Assembly: GCA_041397365.1 (NCBI GenBank)
Contig: JAWKWT010000008.1
Span: forward strand, 1-64,000
Length of the DNA: 64,000 nucleotides
Reading direction: 5' to 3'
From: P52-10 sp041397365
GTDB lineage: Bacteria; Pseudomonadota; Alphaproteobacteria; Rhizobiales; Xanthobacteraceae
This document shows positions 29,835 through 40,641 of the stretch, piece after piece. The translations under genes and the position numbers were made by a program. The notes below the pieces were generated by a model, which worked only from the letters and a program-made list of their open reading frames with translations, searched no databases and was not told the DNA's origin. Every line of letters starts with the position of its first letter. Within the stretch, counting starts at the first letter, position 1.

Positions 29835-29993
29835 GATCGCGTCAAATGATCTGAAGGTTGGAGAGACTGGACCGCTTGCGACGGCCGGGAACGCTGCCTT
29901 TTAGGGGCGCTCACCGGGCCTAGCAACCCCAAACTCCGCGTTGCGGAAAGCCGAAATCGCCGGGGTTTTCCGCGACTGCCGCCTTTTATTTGA

Positions 29994-30039
29994 GCATGAT
30001 CTTATCCCGAAAACCGCTTCCCGCTTTTCGGGATCATGC
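29994..30039. repeat. Palindromic repeat, copy 3
   Basis: Arms 'GCATGATC' and 'GATCATGC', inner arms 'CCCGAAAA' and 'TTTTCGGG', around 'CCGCTTCCCGC'. This is the cleanest copy in the window. It lies one base from the 3' end of the GT39 gene, between it and the GT2 gene on the same strand. Confidence 0.9.
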
Positions 30040-30040
30040 T

Positions 30041-31789
30041 TTACGGCGTAATGTCCGAGCGGAAGATCGTCATCGCGATCCATCGGCCTTGAGAGTAATT
30101 GTAAGCCTCGAAGCGGCTGACGATCGCGTATTGCAGGCCGTTGCTGTCGGCGCGGCTGGCGAACTGGCGCTCCTGACGGCTTTCGATCATCGCGAACCGG
30201 CAGGTTCCACGGGCGAGGAAGTCGGCGGCCCCCGCCGCATCCGTCAGCGCGGTCGACGTTCCCGCCATGAACACCAGGCTGGGCTCATGATAGCCTGCCG
30301 CCGCCGCGCGCGGCTGCTGGCACTCGACATTGCGCAGCACCCGCGCCAACTCCACGCTCGGGAACAGCGGCGACAGCGACGGCAGGATGATCCCGTAAAT
30401 GCCGAAACTGAGGAAGAAGGCGGCGGCGAATCCGTTCAGCAGCGAGCGTTCGGCGCGTCCCTCGTCATACATCCACCACGCCACCAGCCCGAGGACGGCG
30501 GCCGCGGCGAGGAACGGCCACGCGCCGAATTGCGGCTGCCGGATCAGGAAGATCGACACCGAGACCGCGCCGACGCCGAGCATCGCCGGCACCAGGAACC
30601 ACCAGATCAGCCCGCGCACGAGCAGCGGCCGGCGCGACAGCATCCGTTGCTCGATCACGCCGGCGATCAGCACGGCGATCGCCGGATAAAGCGGCAGCAC
30701 GTAATGCGGCAGCTTGGTCATCACCAGTTCGAACACGATCCAGGCCGGCACGATCCAGGCGAGCAGAAACTGCGCCGCCGGCTCCCGGCGGGCGCGCCAG
30801 ACCGGCGCGGCGGCGATCCCCGCCAGAACCGAGCCCGGCCAGAAGGTCAACCAGAACAGCAGGAAATAATAGCCCGGCGGCGCGCCATGGGATTCCTGGC
30901 CCGTCACGACCTTGCTGAACATGTCCGCGCCCAGCGAGCCCGCGAAGAAACGATCGCCCGAGCGCAGCACGATGGCGACGAACCATGGCAGCGCCAGCAC
31001 CAGCACCCACAGCACGCCCCAGACCGGCCGCAGCCGCCAGAGCCAGCCGGCGGAGCGGTCGAGCACGACCAACGTTCCGACGCAGAGCCCGACCAGCATC
31101 AGGATCAAGGGTCCCTTGATGAGAATGCTGGCCGCGATCGCCGTCCAGAAGATCGCCGGGTTGATCCAGTCCGGCCGCTCCGGGTCCTCGCCGCGCTGCC
31201 AGTCGAGATAGATTCGGGCGAGCGCGCCCATCGCCGCCGTCGTCGTCAGCAGCAGCATCGCGTCGGTTTTCGCGAGCCGCGCCTCGACCCCGAGCAGAAT
31301 GCAACTGCACATCATCCCGGCGGCGAGCACCGCACCCCGCCGCGAGACGAACGCGAGCGCGAGCCAGTAAGTCAGCAGCACAGCGCCGATCGCGCCGATC
31401 AGCGAGGGGACCCGGTAGAGCCAGATGCGCACCTGCGCGTTCGGCAGGCCGAGTTTCGAGGCGGTCGTGACGGCCGCGGATTGAAGCCAGTAGATGCCGA
31501 CCGGCTTCTTGTAGCGGACCTCATCCTGAAAGCGGATGTCGACGTAATCGCCGGTCTCGATCATCTGCTTCGTCGCCTGCGCGAACCGCGCTTCGTCGCG
31601 GTCGACCGGCGGGACGTTGAAGAAGCCCGGCAGGAACATCAGGAAGCCGCAGACGGTCAAAAGGATGACCGCGCGCAGATGACTGGCGGAGACGAAATTC
31701 AAAAGGGTGACGAGGCCGCGACCGGGATTTCCCCGTTTCGGAGTCTCCCCGCCCATCCCAAATCTGCGCTGCCCCGCCGCGTCCACCAT
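30041..31789 (-). CDS. Glycosyltransferase family 39 (ArnT-like) membrane protein
   Basis: A 582-residue integral membrane glycosyltransferase with about 11 helices. The first periplasmic loop carries 'PPVDRDEARFAQATKQMIE', the DRDE acidic motif used by ArnT/PMT enzymes to bind a polyprenyl-phosphate sugar, followed by 'VRYKKPVGIYWLQS'. It should transfer a sugar from polyprenyl phosphate to an acceptor such as lipid A on the periplasmic face. The start is uncertain: ATG 31789 or ATG 31756 are both possible. It probably uses the product of the GT2/LAB_N pair directly downstream. Confidence 0.9.
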   Translation of the reverse strand: MVDAAGQRRFGMGGETPKRGNPGRGLVTLLNFVSASHLRAVILLTVCGFLMFLPGFFNVPPVDRDEARFAQATKQMIETGDYVDIRFQDEVRYKKPVGIYWLQSAAVTTASKLGLPNAQVRIWLYRVPSLIGAIGAVLLTYWLALAFVSRRGAVLAAGMMCSCILLGVEARLAKTDAMLLLTTTAAMGALARIYLDWQRGEDPERPDWINPAIFWTAIAASILIKGPLILMLVGLCVGTLVVLDRSAGWLWRLRPVWGVLWVLVLALPWFVAIVLRSGDRFFAGSLGADMFSKVVTGQESHGAPPGYYFLLFWLTFWPGSVLAGIAAAPVWRARREPAAQFLLAWIVPAWIVFELVMTKLPHYVLPLYPAIAVLIAGVIEQRMLSRRPLLVRGLIWWFLVPAMLGVGAVSVSIFLIRQPQFGAWPFLAAAAVLGLVAWWMYDEGRAERSLLNGFAAAFFLSFGIYGIILPSLSPLFPSVELARVLRNVECQQPRAAAAGYHEPSLVFMAGTSTALTDAAGAADFLARGTCRFAMIESRQERQFASRADSNGLQYAIVSRFEAYNYSQGRWIAMTIFRSDITP

Positions 31790-31839
31790 CGGCCTCGCAT
31801 ACGACGAAACCGCCGACGCGACAACCGCTTGCGGGCCGC

Positions 31840-33924
31840 TTACTGAAGTCGGACGACAACTGTGTCCGCCGCGCCAGTCGCGTCCATCACCGTCAGCCGT
31901 ACGAAGCCCGGACCGGGCGGTTCGACGAAACGCTGGCGGCGATTGTCGAGTTCGCCGACCGAGCGGCCATTGACCAGCACGGTCATCGGCGGAACGCCGC
32001 CGGCGACCTTGACCGGGACCGGCGAAAGATCGCCCGACTTGTCGGCGGCGACATCCAGCCGCGAGCCATTCAAAGGAAACTGGATGCGCGGCGCGCGATC
32101 GTCGCCGATCCGCACCAGTTCACCCGCGGGTCGGAACCGGCGCAGCGGCAGCGGTAGTTTGGCCGTTGCCGCCATCAGCGTGCCGCGCGGGGCCGGCGGC
32201 AATGCGAGCGGAATTTTCCCCGTGCGCGCAAAGGCATCGAACAGGATCGGGGCTGCGGCGGTTCGGCCGAGCAGGCCCGGCACCGGCGCGCCGTCCGGCC
32301 GCCCGACCCACACGCCGATCGTATACCGTCCATCGAAACCGACCGACCAGGCGTCGCGGTAGCCGTAGCTGGTGCCGGTCTTGAACGCGATGCGGTTGTG
32401 GACGCCGTTTTCGGGAGGCGGCGTTCCCATCAGCACATGGCCGATCTGCCACGCCGCGCTCGCATCGAGCAGCCGGCGCTGGCCGCTCTCGCTGCCCGGA
32501 TCGTCGAGGCGTTCGCGTAGCGGCACGGTGCTGCCGAGACGCGGGAAACCGGCATAGAGATGCACCAGATCGGAGAGCGTGACGCCGACGCCGCCGAGCC
32601 CCATCGCAAGGCCCGGCGTCTCGTCCTTAGGCAGTACGAGGTCGCCGCCGGCCTGCCTGATCCGCGCCGTCAGGCGATGCGGCCCGATACGGTCCAGCAG
32701 CGCGATGGCGGGAACGTTGAGCGACAATTGCAGCGCCTTGCGCACCGTCACCGTGCCCTGAAACGTCATGTCGAAATTTTCCGGCGCATAGCTGCCGTAG
32801 CGGATCGGCCGGTCGTCGATCAGGCTTTCGGGATGGATGAACCCGTCCTCAATGGCGAGGCCGTAGATGAACGGCTTCAGCGTCGATCCCGGCGAGCGGA
32901 CCGCGCGCGTCATATCGACCTGCCCTGCCCGTCGCGTGTCGAAATAGTCCGGCGAGCCGACGCGCGCCAGAATGTCGCCGCTCGCATTGTCGACCGCCAG
33001 AATGCCGATGGAGATGTCAGGGCCGAGTGCATTGGCGCGGTCGCGCGCCAATGCTTCGAGGTTGCGCTGGAGATTGGCGTCGATCGTCAGCGCGATATGC
33101 GAGCGGCGGTCGCTGTTCGCCATGATCCGGTCGGTCGCGTGCGGCGCCAAAATCGGCATCGGTTTTCGCCAGCGCGGGACGGGTTCCGTGGCGGCATGCG
33201 CTGCGTCGTCGGTGGAGACGCGGCCCGATTCCGCCAGACGCGACAGCACCCGGTCGCGCGCAATGCGCGCGGCGGTGGGACGCCGGTCCAGACGTCGCGT
33301 TTCCGGCGATTGCGGCAGCGCCGCCAGCAGCGCCGCCTCGGCCAGCGACAGCCGTCGCGGCTCCTTGCCGAAATAGGCGAGCGAAGCGGAGCGCACGCCT
33401 TCGAGATTTCCGCCGAACGGGGCCAGCGCCAGATAGAGATCGAGAATTTCGTCCTTGGACAGCATTCGCTCGATCTGGATGGCGCGTACGATCTGGCGCA
33501 GTTTCGTCGCGATCGAGCGGTCGCGCCGCGGCTCGATCAGCCGCGCCACCTGCATGGTGATGGTCGAACCGCCCGAGACGATGCGCCCATGCGTGACGAA
33601 CTGAAATGCCGCGCGCGCCAGCGCCTGCGGATCGACGCCGTGATGGTCGCGAAACCGTTTGTCCTCGAATGCCAGCAGAACATCAATATAGGCCGGATCG
33701 ACCTCGGCGAGTTTCACCGGCAATCGCCAGCGCCCGTCATCCATCGCGTAGGCCCGCAGCAGCCGGCCGTTTCGGTCGACAACCGTCGCCGACCGCGCCT
33801 CGACCGCCGTGAGCGGCGGCGGACCGAGCGCGACGATCCACGCGACCGCGACTGAAGCCAGCAGCGCGAGCGCGCCGAAGGCGGTGCCTGCGAGCCTCCA
33901 GCGATGACGCAAAACCTTGCTCAT
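31840..33924 (-). CDS. pbpC: Penicillin-binding protein 1C
   Basis: A 694-residue bifunctional peptidoglycan synthase. A membrane anchor lies at residues 14-34. The GT51 transglycosylase includes 'AFEDKRFRDHHGVDP' (catalytic Glu near residue 87) and 'SGGSTITMQVARLIEP'. The transpeptidase serine is in 'SPGSTLKPF' (STLK, residues 347-350), with KTG in 'FKTGTSYGYRDAW'. The C-terminal 90 residues form the PbpC-specific BiPBP_C domain. The gene overlaps the upstream alpha-2-macroglobulin gene by ATGA; this pairing is conserved and suggests a shared role in repair or defence of the periplasm. Confidence 0.95.
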   Translation of the reverse strand: MSKVLRHRWRLAGTAFGALALLASVAVAWIVALGPPPLTAVEARSATVVDRNGRLLRAYAMDDGRWRLPVKLAEVDPAYIDVLLAFEDKRFRDHHGVDPQALARAAFQFVTHGRIVSGGSTITMQVARLIEPRRDRSIATKLRQIVRAIQIERMLSKDEILDLYLALAPFGGNLEGVRSASLAYFGKEPRRLSLAEAALLAALPQSPETRRLDRRPTAARIARDRVLSRLAESGRVSTDDAAHAATEPVPRWRKPMPILAPHATDRIMANSDRRSHIALTIDANLQRNLEALARDRANALGPDISIGILAVDNASGDILARVGSPDYFDTRRAGQVDMTRAVRSPGSTLKPFIYGLAIEDGFIHPESLIDDRPIRYGSYAPENFDMTFQGTVTVRKALQLSLNVPAIALLDRIGPHRLTARIRQAGGDLVLPKDETPGLAMGLGGVGVTLSDLVHLYAGFPRLGSTVPLRERLDDPGSESGQRRLLDASAAWQIGHVLMGTPPPENGVHNRIAFKTGTSYGYRDAWSVGFDGRYTIGVWVGRPDGAPVPGLLGRTAAAPILFDAFARTGKIPLALPPAPRGTLMAATAKLPLPLRRFRPAGELVRIGDDRAPRIQFPLNGSRLDVAADKSGDLSPVPVKVAGGVPPMTVLVNGRSVGELDNRRQRFVEPPGPGFVRLTVMDATGAADTVVVRLQ

Positions 33925-36900
33925 CGCAGCGCCCGCACCTCCAGCGTGCCCGTCGCCGTCCGTCCGTAGCGGGACGGATTGTACATATCCTCCACGAATG
34001 CCTGTGGCAGGACATAGCGGCCGGGCGACACGGCGCGCACGATATAGGCCACGGTGAACACTGGGCTGTCGTCGCTCGCCCGCTCGATCGCGGCGTTGAA
34101 GCGGTCGTCGCGGAACTCGGCGTGCTCCGTCTCCTCGCCGTCCTCGATCCAGTCGAGCACGCCGGTATCGCCCGACGAGACGAGACGCGGATTGTCGATC
34201 TCGAAGCCGGCGGGCAGATAATCGGCGATGATGACCCGGCCATAGACCGGCTTCGCCTCGGTGATCTTCAGCACCACCGCGAAGCGGTCGTTCTGGCGGG
34301 CCTTGGTGATGTCGGCAGGCGTGCCGTCGAGCGTGTGATAGCTGCGCTCGATGGTGAAGCCGTTGGCGGCGGCCGGCTCCGGCGTGAGCGGCGCGCCGCT
34401 CACCGAAATCACCGCCTGCACCGGCGCGTCGCCGGTGTTGACGATCCGCACGGGCCGCGCGGCGATTTCACCCTGCTTGTAGCTGCGGAACAGGGACGCC
34501 TTCACCGGGCTGCCGTCCACATCGAGCGAGACGGTGTTCGCCTCCTTGGCGATCGCGCGCGCCGCCAGCACCAGCCACGCATTTTCCTGCGTGGAAGTGA
34601 ACGGCGTCAGTTCGCGCGCGGCCTCGACCCGCTGCACTGCGGAGACGAGCGTCGCGCGCGGCGCGCTGCCTTCGCTGGCGAGCGACACCAGCGCCGCGGC
34701 ATCGCGCAGCGACGAGCCGTAATCGGTGCGGCCGAAGACCAGCGCCGGCTTCGGATTGAGATCCTGCAACGCCGCCGCATAGACCTTCTCCGCCCGCGCG
34801 CGGTCGCCGACCAGCCCGAGCGCCGCCGCCAGTTGCGCCTTGGCGATCGGGGTCGCGAGGTTGGCGAGCTTGGTGTCGGCGAGATAACGCAGATCGCCGA
34901 TCGGAGCCGCGCCGTTGCGCGCCAGCACATAGAGCGCATAGGCCAGCTCGCGGCCGCCGTCCTTCTCCGGCTCGTCGGCGTTCGCCACCGAATTGCGCAG
35001 GTGGTCGATCGCCTGACGGAACGCGATGTCCGGTACGGCAAACCCCTTTTCGCGGGCGCGGGTCAGGAAGTCGGTGACATAGGCGTCGAGCCAGCCGTCG
35101 TCGCCGCCCGACGACCACAGGCCGAACGATCCGTTCGAGCCCTGACGCGCGAGCAGCCGCTCGACCGCATCGCGGATGCGCTGATCGACCGCCGTATCCA
35201 TCGCCAGATGCGCTTCCGCGGCGAGATCGTTGACGTAGAGCAGCGGCAGCGCCCGGCTGGTGATCTGCTCGGAGCAGCCGAACGGATAGCGGTCCAGCGC
35301 CTTCAGGATCGACGCCGCGTCCAGCGCCGACGACAGGCTGACGGAGGCCGACACCGCGCCGGTGCCGGCAACGAGATCAGAGAACATGTCCGGCGACAGT
35401 GTCAGGCTTTCGCCCTTGGCGAGCGTGCGCACCGTCCGCCGCGCGAGAATCTGCGTCGCGGACTTCACGTCCAGCGCGTAGTTGCGCTGAAGCGTCAGGC
35501 CGTCGGGTCCGCGAATGCTCACCTCGATCTGCGCTGGCCCCGCCGCCCCCGCCGCGTCGAGCGCGACCGAAGTCGTCGTCCGCTGCTTGGCGGCGAGGCG
35601 CATGGTCGTCGACGGATTGCCGGTCATGCGCACCGGCCCCGACGCGCGCACCGAGATGGTGAAATCACCGGCCGCGCCCTCGACATTGTCGAGGTCCATC
35701 GTCATCGTTCCGCGATCGCCATTTAGAAGGAAGCGCGGCAGCGTCGTCGTCAGCACCACCGGATCGCGGATCACGACATCGGTCACGGCCTTGCCGACCT
35801 TGGTCGCGCTCCACGCCACCGCCATCACCCGCGCGGTGCCGGCGAACTCCGGAATCGCGAACGGGATTTCGGCGGTGCCGTCGGCGCCGACGGTGACGAT
35901 GCCGGAATAGAGCGCCAGCGGCTTCTGCGTCGGCGGACTGCCCTGCATTTCGGCGCTGGCGATATCGCCGCCGGTCCTGATCTGGCCGCGCGTGCCCTGC
36001 ATGCCGTCGATCAACTGGCCATAGAGGTCACGGATTTCCGCGCCGAGGCGGCGCTGGCCGAGATAGTGCTCGTCGGGCGCGGGCGGCTTGTAGTTGGTCA
36101 GATTGAGGATGCCGACATCGACCGCGGCGACGACAATCTTGGCGTCTTCACCAGCGCTTAGTCCGCCGATCTTGATCGGAAGCTTCAACAGCGTCGACGG
36201 CCGCACAAGGCTCGGCGGCGTAAGCGCGACATCCAGCGTACGCGCCCTCCTGTCGATCCCGAACCATTTCAGGCCGATCGCCCGGCCCGGCATCCGCTGG
36301 GCGGCGGTGTCGAGCGGCCGGCGCAGGGTTGCTACGACATAAGCGCCCGTGCCCCAGTCGCGGCCGACCGGAATGCGGAGCTGCGTCGTCCCTTCCTTGA
36401 CGTTCGAGGTCTGCGTGGTCAGCAGCCGGTCGCCGAGCACGTTGACGGTAAGCTTGCCGGCCGTGCGTGCATTGACGGTGACGACCATCGTCTCGCCGGA
36501 TTGGTATTCGGCCTTGTCGATGGAGGTCTCCAGGAGGTCCGGCGTGTCGCCGAGCCTTCGGAGTACCAGCCGACATCGAAGGTGACGGAGGTGAGCGCCC
36601 CGTCGGCGCTCGCTTCCTTTACGTCCAGCCGGTAGCGGCCGGGCTGCGTGGACAGTTTGATCTGACCGGGACGGTCGGCGGCGACCGCAACCTCGCCGTC
36701 GGCGACGCGACAGGTCGATTTGACCGGCTCATATTCCCAGGACGAGCCTTGCCGATACCACTGATAGCGCGACTCCAGCTTCAGCAACTCGTAGCGCAGC
36801 CCCTGCCCCGCCTGCGCCTTGCCGTCTGGCGTCACGAACACCACCTCGAAATTCGCCGGATCGCCCTCGGCGACGTTCTTGTCGGCGAACAACGGTTTGA

Positions 36901-39136
36901 CGCCGATCATCGGCGCGTTCGGCGCGACGGGAATCGTCAGCTTGCGCTCGACGGCGCGGCCGCCCGATTCCGCCATCCGCACGAAAATCTGCGCTTCCTG
37001 CGGGCGCGTCGAGGATGGCGGTTTCGGCAGGCTAACGGCGAAGCTCGCCTTGCCGTTGGCGTCGGATTCGGGAAGGTTTTCAGCGGCGTGCGCTCGTTGC
37101 TGGCGGCTTCGTCGTCGGCGACGCCGAACTGGTCGCCGGCGAAGCCGGCCGCGATGCGGCGGGGCTGACCAGCATGTCGCCTTCGAGCTGAAGCGATGCC
37201 GACGCCGGCGCGCCGTAGAGGAAATGTCCATCGACCTCCAGATCGACCGGCTTGTCCGCCTCGATCTGCGCGGCCTTGGTCGTGAGCGAGAATTCGAGAC
37301 GCTCGGGGATGTAATCCTCGACCATGAAGGTGGTTTCGCCGATCGAGGGCGCTTTCGGATCGAGGAAGGCGCGCACGCGCCACGTGCCGGTCGGCACCGC
37401 CGAATTCAGCGGCAGCGCCAGGGTTCGCCCGCCGCGCCTCGATCGGCGACGAGCGCGCGGCGGAACTCGACCCCGTCGGGGCGCTCGACCACCAGTGTCA
37501 TCGGCGTGCCGGAAATCGCGTTGCCCTGCCCGTCACGCAACAGCGCGGTCAGAAACACCGTCTCGTTGGAGCGATAGACGCCGCGCTCGGCATAGACGAA
37601 CGCATCGGCCCCGACTGAGACGTGCGCCGCCTGGCGACGCCGCGATCGGTCAGATCGAACGCCGTGCTTTTCAGGCTGAAGAGGCGATAGTCGTTGGCTG
37701 CACCCGAGACCGAGAGCAGCGCCGGCGACAGGCCGCCTGCCGCGCGCGAGCCCCGCCTCGAACAGGACGTGCCCGGCGGCGTCGGTCTGCCTGGTGGCGA
37801 GGATCTCGTTGTTGCGCGATCAGCCGCACCTCGGCCTTGGCGACCGCTTCGGTCGAGGTCAGCGAATTAACGAAACATGGATGCCGTCATTGCCGGAAAA
37901 GGCCGTCAGCCCAAGATCGGAGACGATGAACCATTGAGTCGCGAGCTGCGCGTAGCTCTCATCATCGGTCGCCGGCCCTTTCGGGGCGGCGGTCATCACA
38001 TAGACGCCCGGCTGCATCTCGCCGATCGCCTGATCCACCGGAAAAGCCGTGGTGACGTCGGCGTTCAACTCGTTGCCGGTGGCGAGTTCGCCGGACCAGA
38101 CCTGCACGCCCTTCTCGTTGCGCAGGCCGGACAGCTCATAGGGTGCGAGCGAGCCCTGGAAATCGCCGCCGATCACGGTGTTGATGAGGTTGCGGTCGCC
38201 GATGCGAAACACTTTCACCGTCACCGCCGGCGTGTTGACGCTGACCACCGGAATGCCGCGCTGGCCGGTGCGCGGCAGCACATAGGCGCGGCTGGTGAAG
38301 CGCACGAACGGCTTGCGGTCGCGCACATAGACGTTGAACTCCGCCGATTTCGGCAGCGTCTCCTTCACCGTCGACGGCAGGCCGGCGCGCAGGTTGATGG
38401 TGTAGCGGTCGCCGTGCTTCAGCCCCTCGACGCAAAGCTGCTTGTCCTCGGCGGAGATCGCCGGCTGATCGGCGCCGCCAAGAGCGATAAAGGGCGAGAA
38501 ATCCGTCCGCTTCGCCAGCTCCTCGGAGAACTGGAAGCAGACCCGCGGCGTCGCCGAATCCGAATCGACCGAATAGTCCAGCAGGCGGAAGCCGCGCTCG
38601 TCGCGCAGCTGCTCATAACGGCCACGGATGTCGGCCACCTCACGCAGGTCCAGCGACAGGCGCAGCGCGTCCAGCGCCGGACGCCACAGCTTGCGGTCGG
38701 CGAGCGCGCGGCCCAGCACCGCCAGCGCGTCCGCCTCCTCGCCGCCATTGCCCGCGCGCTGATAGGCAATATAGGCGGCGGTCGAGGCGCGCTCCAAAAG
38801 CACCGTCGCCTCGCGATTATCGCTAGGCCGCACCTGGAAAATCGTCCGCGCGATCCGCAGCCAGTTGCCGCTATCCTCGGGCGCGACGGCCGCGACCTGA
38901 CCTAAAAGCTGCAAACCGGACCGTAAATCGTTGCGGCGAAAGGCGGTTTCCGCGTCATTCTTGAGCTGCTGCGCGGTTTTGTTGACGGCCCCCGCCTCGG
39001 TCTTGATCTGGGCTTCAAGACGGATCGCCGCGTCGCCGAGATCATCGCGCCGGAACGTTTTGTCGGCCGCGAAGGCGCCCGTGAGCCCGAGCATCAGCGT
39101 TGCGGCCAGCGTCAGGGCGCGAAACAAACCGGTCAT
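33921..39136 (-). pseudogene. Bacterial alpha-2-macroglobulin (YfhM-like), multiple frameshifts
   Basis: Repaired, this encodes about 1740 residues. It starts at ATG 39136 with a Sec signal ending 'GAFAAD'; there is no lipobox. Macroglobulin domains follow, and the thioester motif GCSEQ is intact in 'RYPFGCSEQITSRALPL', so the protein could trap proteases covalently in the periplasm. Frame changes occur near 37865, 37815, 37755, 37640, 37440, 37160, 37085 and 36560. The first (GTTTCGTTAATT for a likely TTTCGGTTAATT) is a one-base loss. The last 855 residues are uninterrupted. The pile-up in about 1.3 kb suggests poor sequence there, though true decay cannot be excluded. It is coupled to pbpC. 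Confidence 0.88.
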
Positions 39137-39422
39137 ATGGGACTCCCTCGTCGACGATATTTTTCGCCTGCGCGTCAGATGAACCAGCGAAGATGACGGA
39201 CTGATGGCCGGACGCCGGCCGGACTTCTCAATCAGATTCTCGGTTTGATTCTCGATGTGATTCTTGACGTGTTTCTTGGCCGCGCTCGTCGCCGCATTTG
39301 GCTGTGCTTTTGGTCGCGCGCGCAAGCGCCACGGTTCAAATATCCTTGAACCGGCAAGCCGCCGCACGACGCGCGCTGCCGTCTGATTTTGACAATCCAC
39401 GGCTCGCCGCGCGAGCCGGGAC

Positions 39423-39698
39423 TCAAGGCTGCTTCTTGGCCTTGGCCCGCTTGGCGGGCGGCTGCGGCGCGGGCATCGGCGCGACCGGCTGCGGGGGCGG
39501 CGCGACATAGCGCGGATTGGCGACGCAGGTGCCGATATTGCCGGATGCCGCCGCCTGACATTGAGCCAGGGTTTCGAAGCTGCAAGTGCCGACCGTAAAT
39601 GCGCTCGGCTCCAAGCAATAGGGATATTCCTGCGCCTCGGCCGGGCTCGCGAGAATGACAGCGGCAAGCCCGAGGCCCGTCAAAACAGATCGTTTCAT
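39423..39698 (-). CDS. DUF3551 small exported protein
   Basis: A 91-residue protein with a Sec signal ending 'ASPAEAQ', followed by the DUF3551 pattern: 'YPYCLEPSAFTVGTCSFETLAQCQAAASG' (shown in parts: YPYC, CSFETLAQC) and 'GTCVANPRYV'. Four conserved cysteines probably form two disulfides in the periplasm. The C-terminus is Pro/Ala/Lys-rich. The family is widespread in Bradyrhizobium-type bacteria and has no known function. A paralogue lies 15 bases upstream. Confidence 0.88.
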   Translation of the reverse strand: MKRSVLTGLGLAAVILASPAEAQEYPYCLEPSAFTVGTCSFETLAQCQAAASGNIGTCVANPRYVAPPPQPVAPMPAPQPPAKRAKAKKQP

Positions 39699-39713
39699 GA
39701 TCGTGACCTGGAA

Positions 39714-39977
39714 TTAGCGGCGGTGCCGCGGGTGCCGCTGCGGTTGCGGCCTGTCCACATAGCGCGGATTCCTCTCACAGGAGCCGGAACCCGGCACCAG
39801 CGACGCCTGACATTGGGCCAGCGTCGTGAAGGTGCAGCTTTGCGATATGAACCGGCCCGGCATCATGCAATAGGGATATTCGATCCCGGCCGACGCAGCG
39901 GGCAGACTTGCCGAAAGCGACGCGGCGACCGCGATTGCGGCGGTGGCCAGAATCCGATCGCGGGCGAACAGGCGCAT
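39714..39977 (-). CDS. DUF3551 small exported protein (paralogue)
   Basis: An 87-residue paralogue of the neighbouring DUF3551 protein, sharing 'YPYC', 'CTFTTLAQCQAS' and 'CERNPRYV', so the same four cysteines are kept. The signal peptide ends near 'LPAASA'. The tail is rich in Pro, Gln, His and Arg ('PQPQRHPRHRR'). The two genes run in tandem and were probably made by duplication. Confidence 0.86.
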   Translation of the reverse strand: MRLFARDRILATAAIAVAASLSASLPAASAGIEYPYCMMPGRFISQSCTFTTLAQCQASLVPGSGSCERNPRYVDRPQPQRHPRHRR

Positions 39978-40161
39978 GGGAAACTCCAGTCATTGGGCGT
40001 GGCCGCCCTCAGGCGTCACCGGCGGCCTGTATGCCGAATTCTTTCTGCAAAAGCCAATCCCGGCGACGGCGGGCAGATATGCCGGCCATCACGATCCGGT
40101 AAACGCGGCCAATTCGTGAAAGATCCTTGTCCATTGGCCTTGGCCGTACGACCGACAAACG

Positions 40162-40184
40162 AAAAAGGCTCGCCTGCGCGAGCC
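40162..40184 (-). terminator. Rho-independent terminator
   Basis: On the minus strand GGCTCGC, loop GCAG, GCGAGCC is followed by TTTTT. It is a classic terminator, 30 bases after the stop of the small cysteine-motif gene at 40214. Confidence 0.85.
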
Positions 40185-40213
40185 CTTTCGCCGATCTGAA
40201 CCCCGTCCGATCC

Positions 40214-40519
40214 TTATTCGAATTCCGAACTCTGCGCGTCCGACTTGACGGCGACCTTGCTCGCCTTGCGCGACGCCGACTGATCCTTGTCCATCACCGC
40301 GCGGCAGCCGGGGCTGAGATTCGACTTGTTCTTGATCATGCAGGCCGTGATCTTCGGAATGTTCGGAATCTCCGAGGAGCAGAGGCGGAACGCATCGCCG
40401 GTGCACATCTGCTGCGCTTCGGAGGAGAAAGCATGTCCGGCCGAGGAGGAAACAACCGAGACGGAAACGGTGAAAGCCAGCATCAAGCCGATCTGGCGAA
40501 TGGTCCGAGTCAAAGTCAT
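40214..40519 (-). CDS. Small secreted protein with Cys-rich-repeat-like motif (paralogue A)
   Basis: A 101-residue protein with a Sec signal (to about residue 30, 'SSAGHA'). The mature core has cysteines in the order C-x6-C (MCTGDAFRLCSSE), then 'ITACMIKNKSNLSPGCRAVM'. This C-x2-D-x3-x-C ... C-L/M ... LS-x2-C layout resembles the Cys-rich repeat (PF00839-like) found in many small exported proteobacterial proteins. The mature core is nearly identical to the protein at 42737. The function is unknown. It has its own terminator, so it is probably a monocistronic, well-expressed gene. Confidence 0.85.
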   Translation of the reverse strand: MTLTRTIRQIGLMLAFTVSVSVVSSSAGHAFSSEAQQMCTGDAFRLCSSEIPNIPKITACMIKNKSNLSPGCRAVMDKDQSASRKASKVAVKSDAQSSEFE

Positions 40520-40641
40520 CGCATCACCTTCGAGGTTTGGCCAACCGATCGGCCGTTGTTGATGACATGCACTCTGCCCGACGCTGCCGGCCCTGACCGT
40601 GACGTGCGTCACCCAACGTCCGGTCCGGACAAGTTTCATGA

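Noticed and set aside
29990..31846. 618-codon plus-strand frame opposite the GT39 gene
   Set aside because: Very Arg/His/Gln/Glu-rich, no domain; the minus strand encodes an obvious membrane glycosyltransferase.
33463..35726. Long plus-strand frames opposite pbpC and the macroglobulin gene
   Set aside because: Composition is that of an antisense shadow; the minus strand carries catalytic and thioester motifs.
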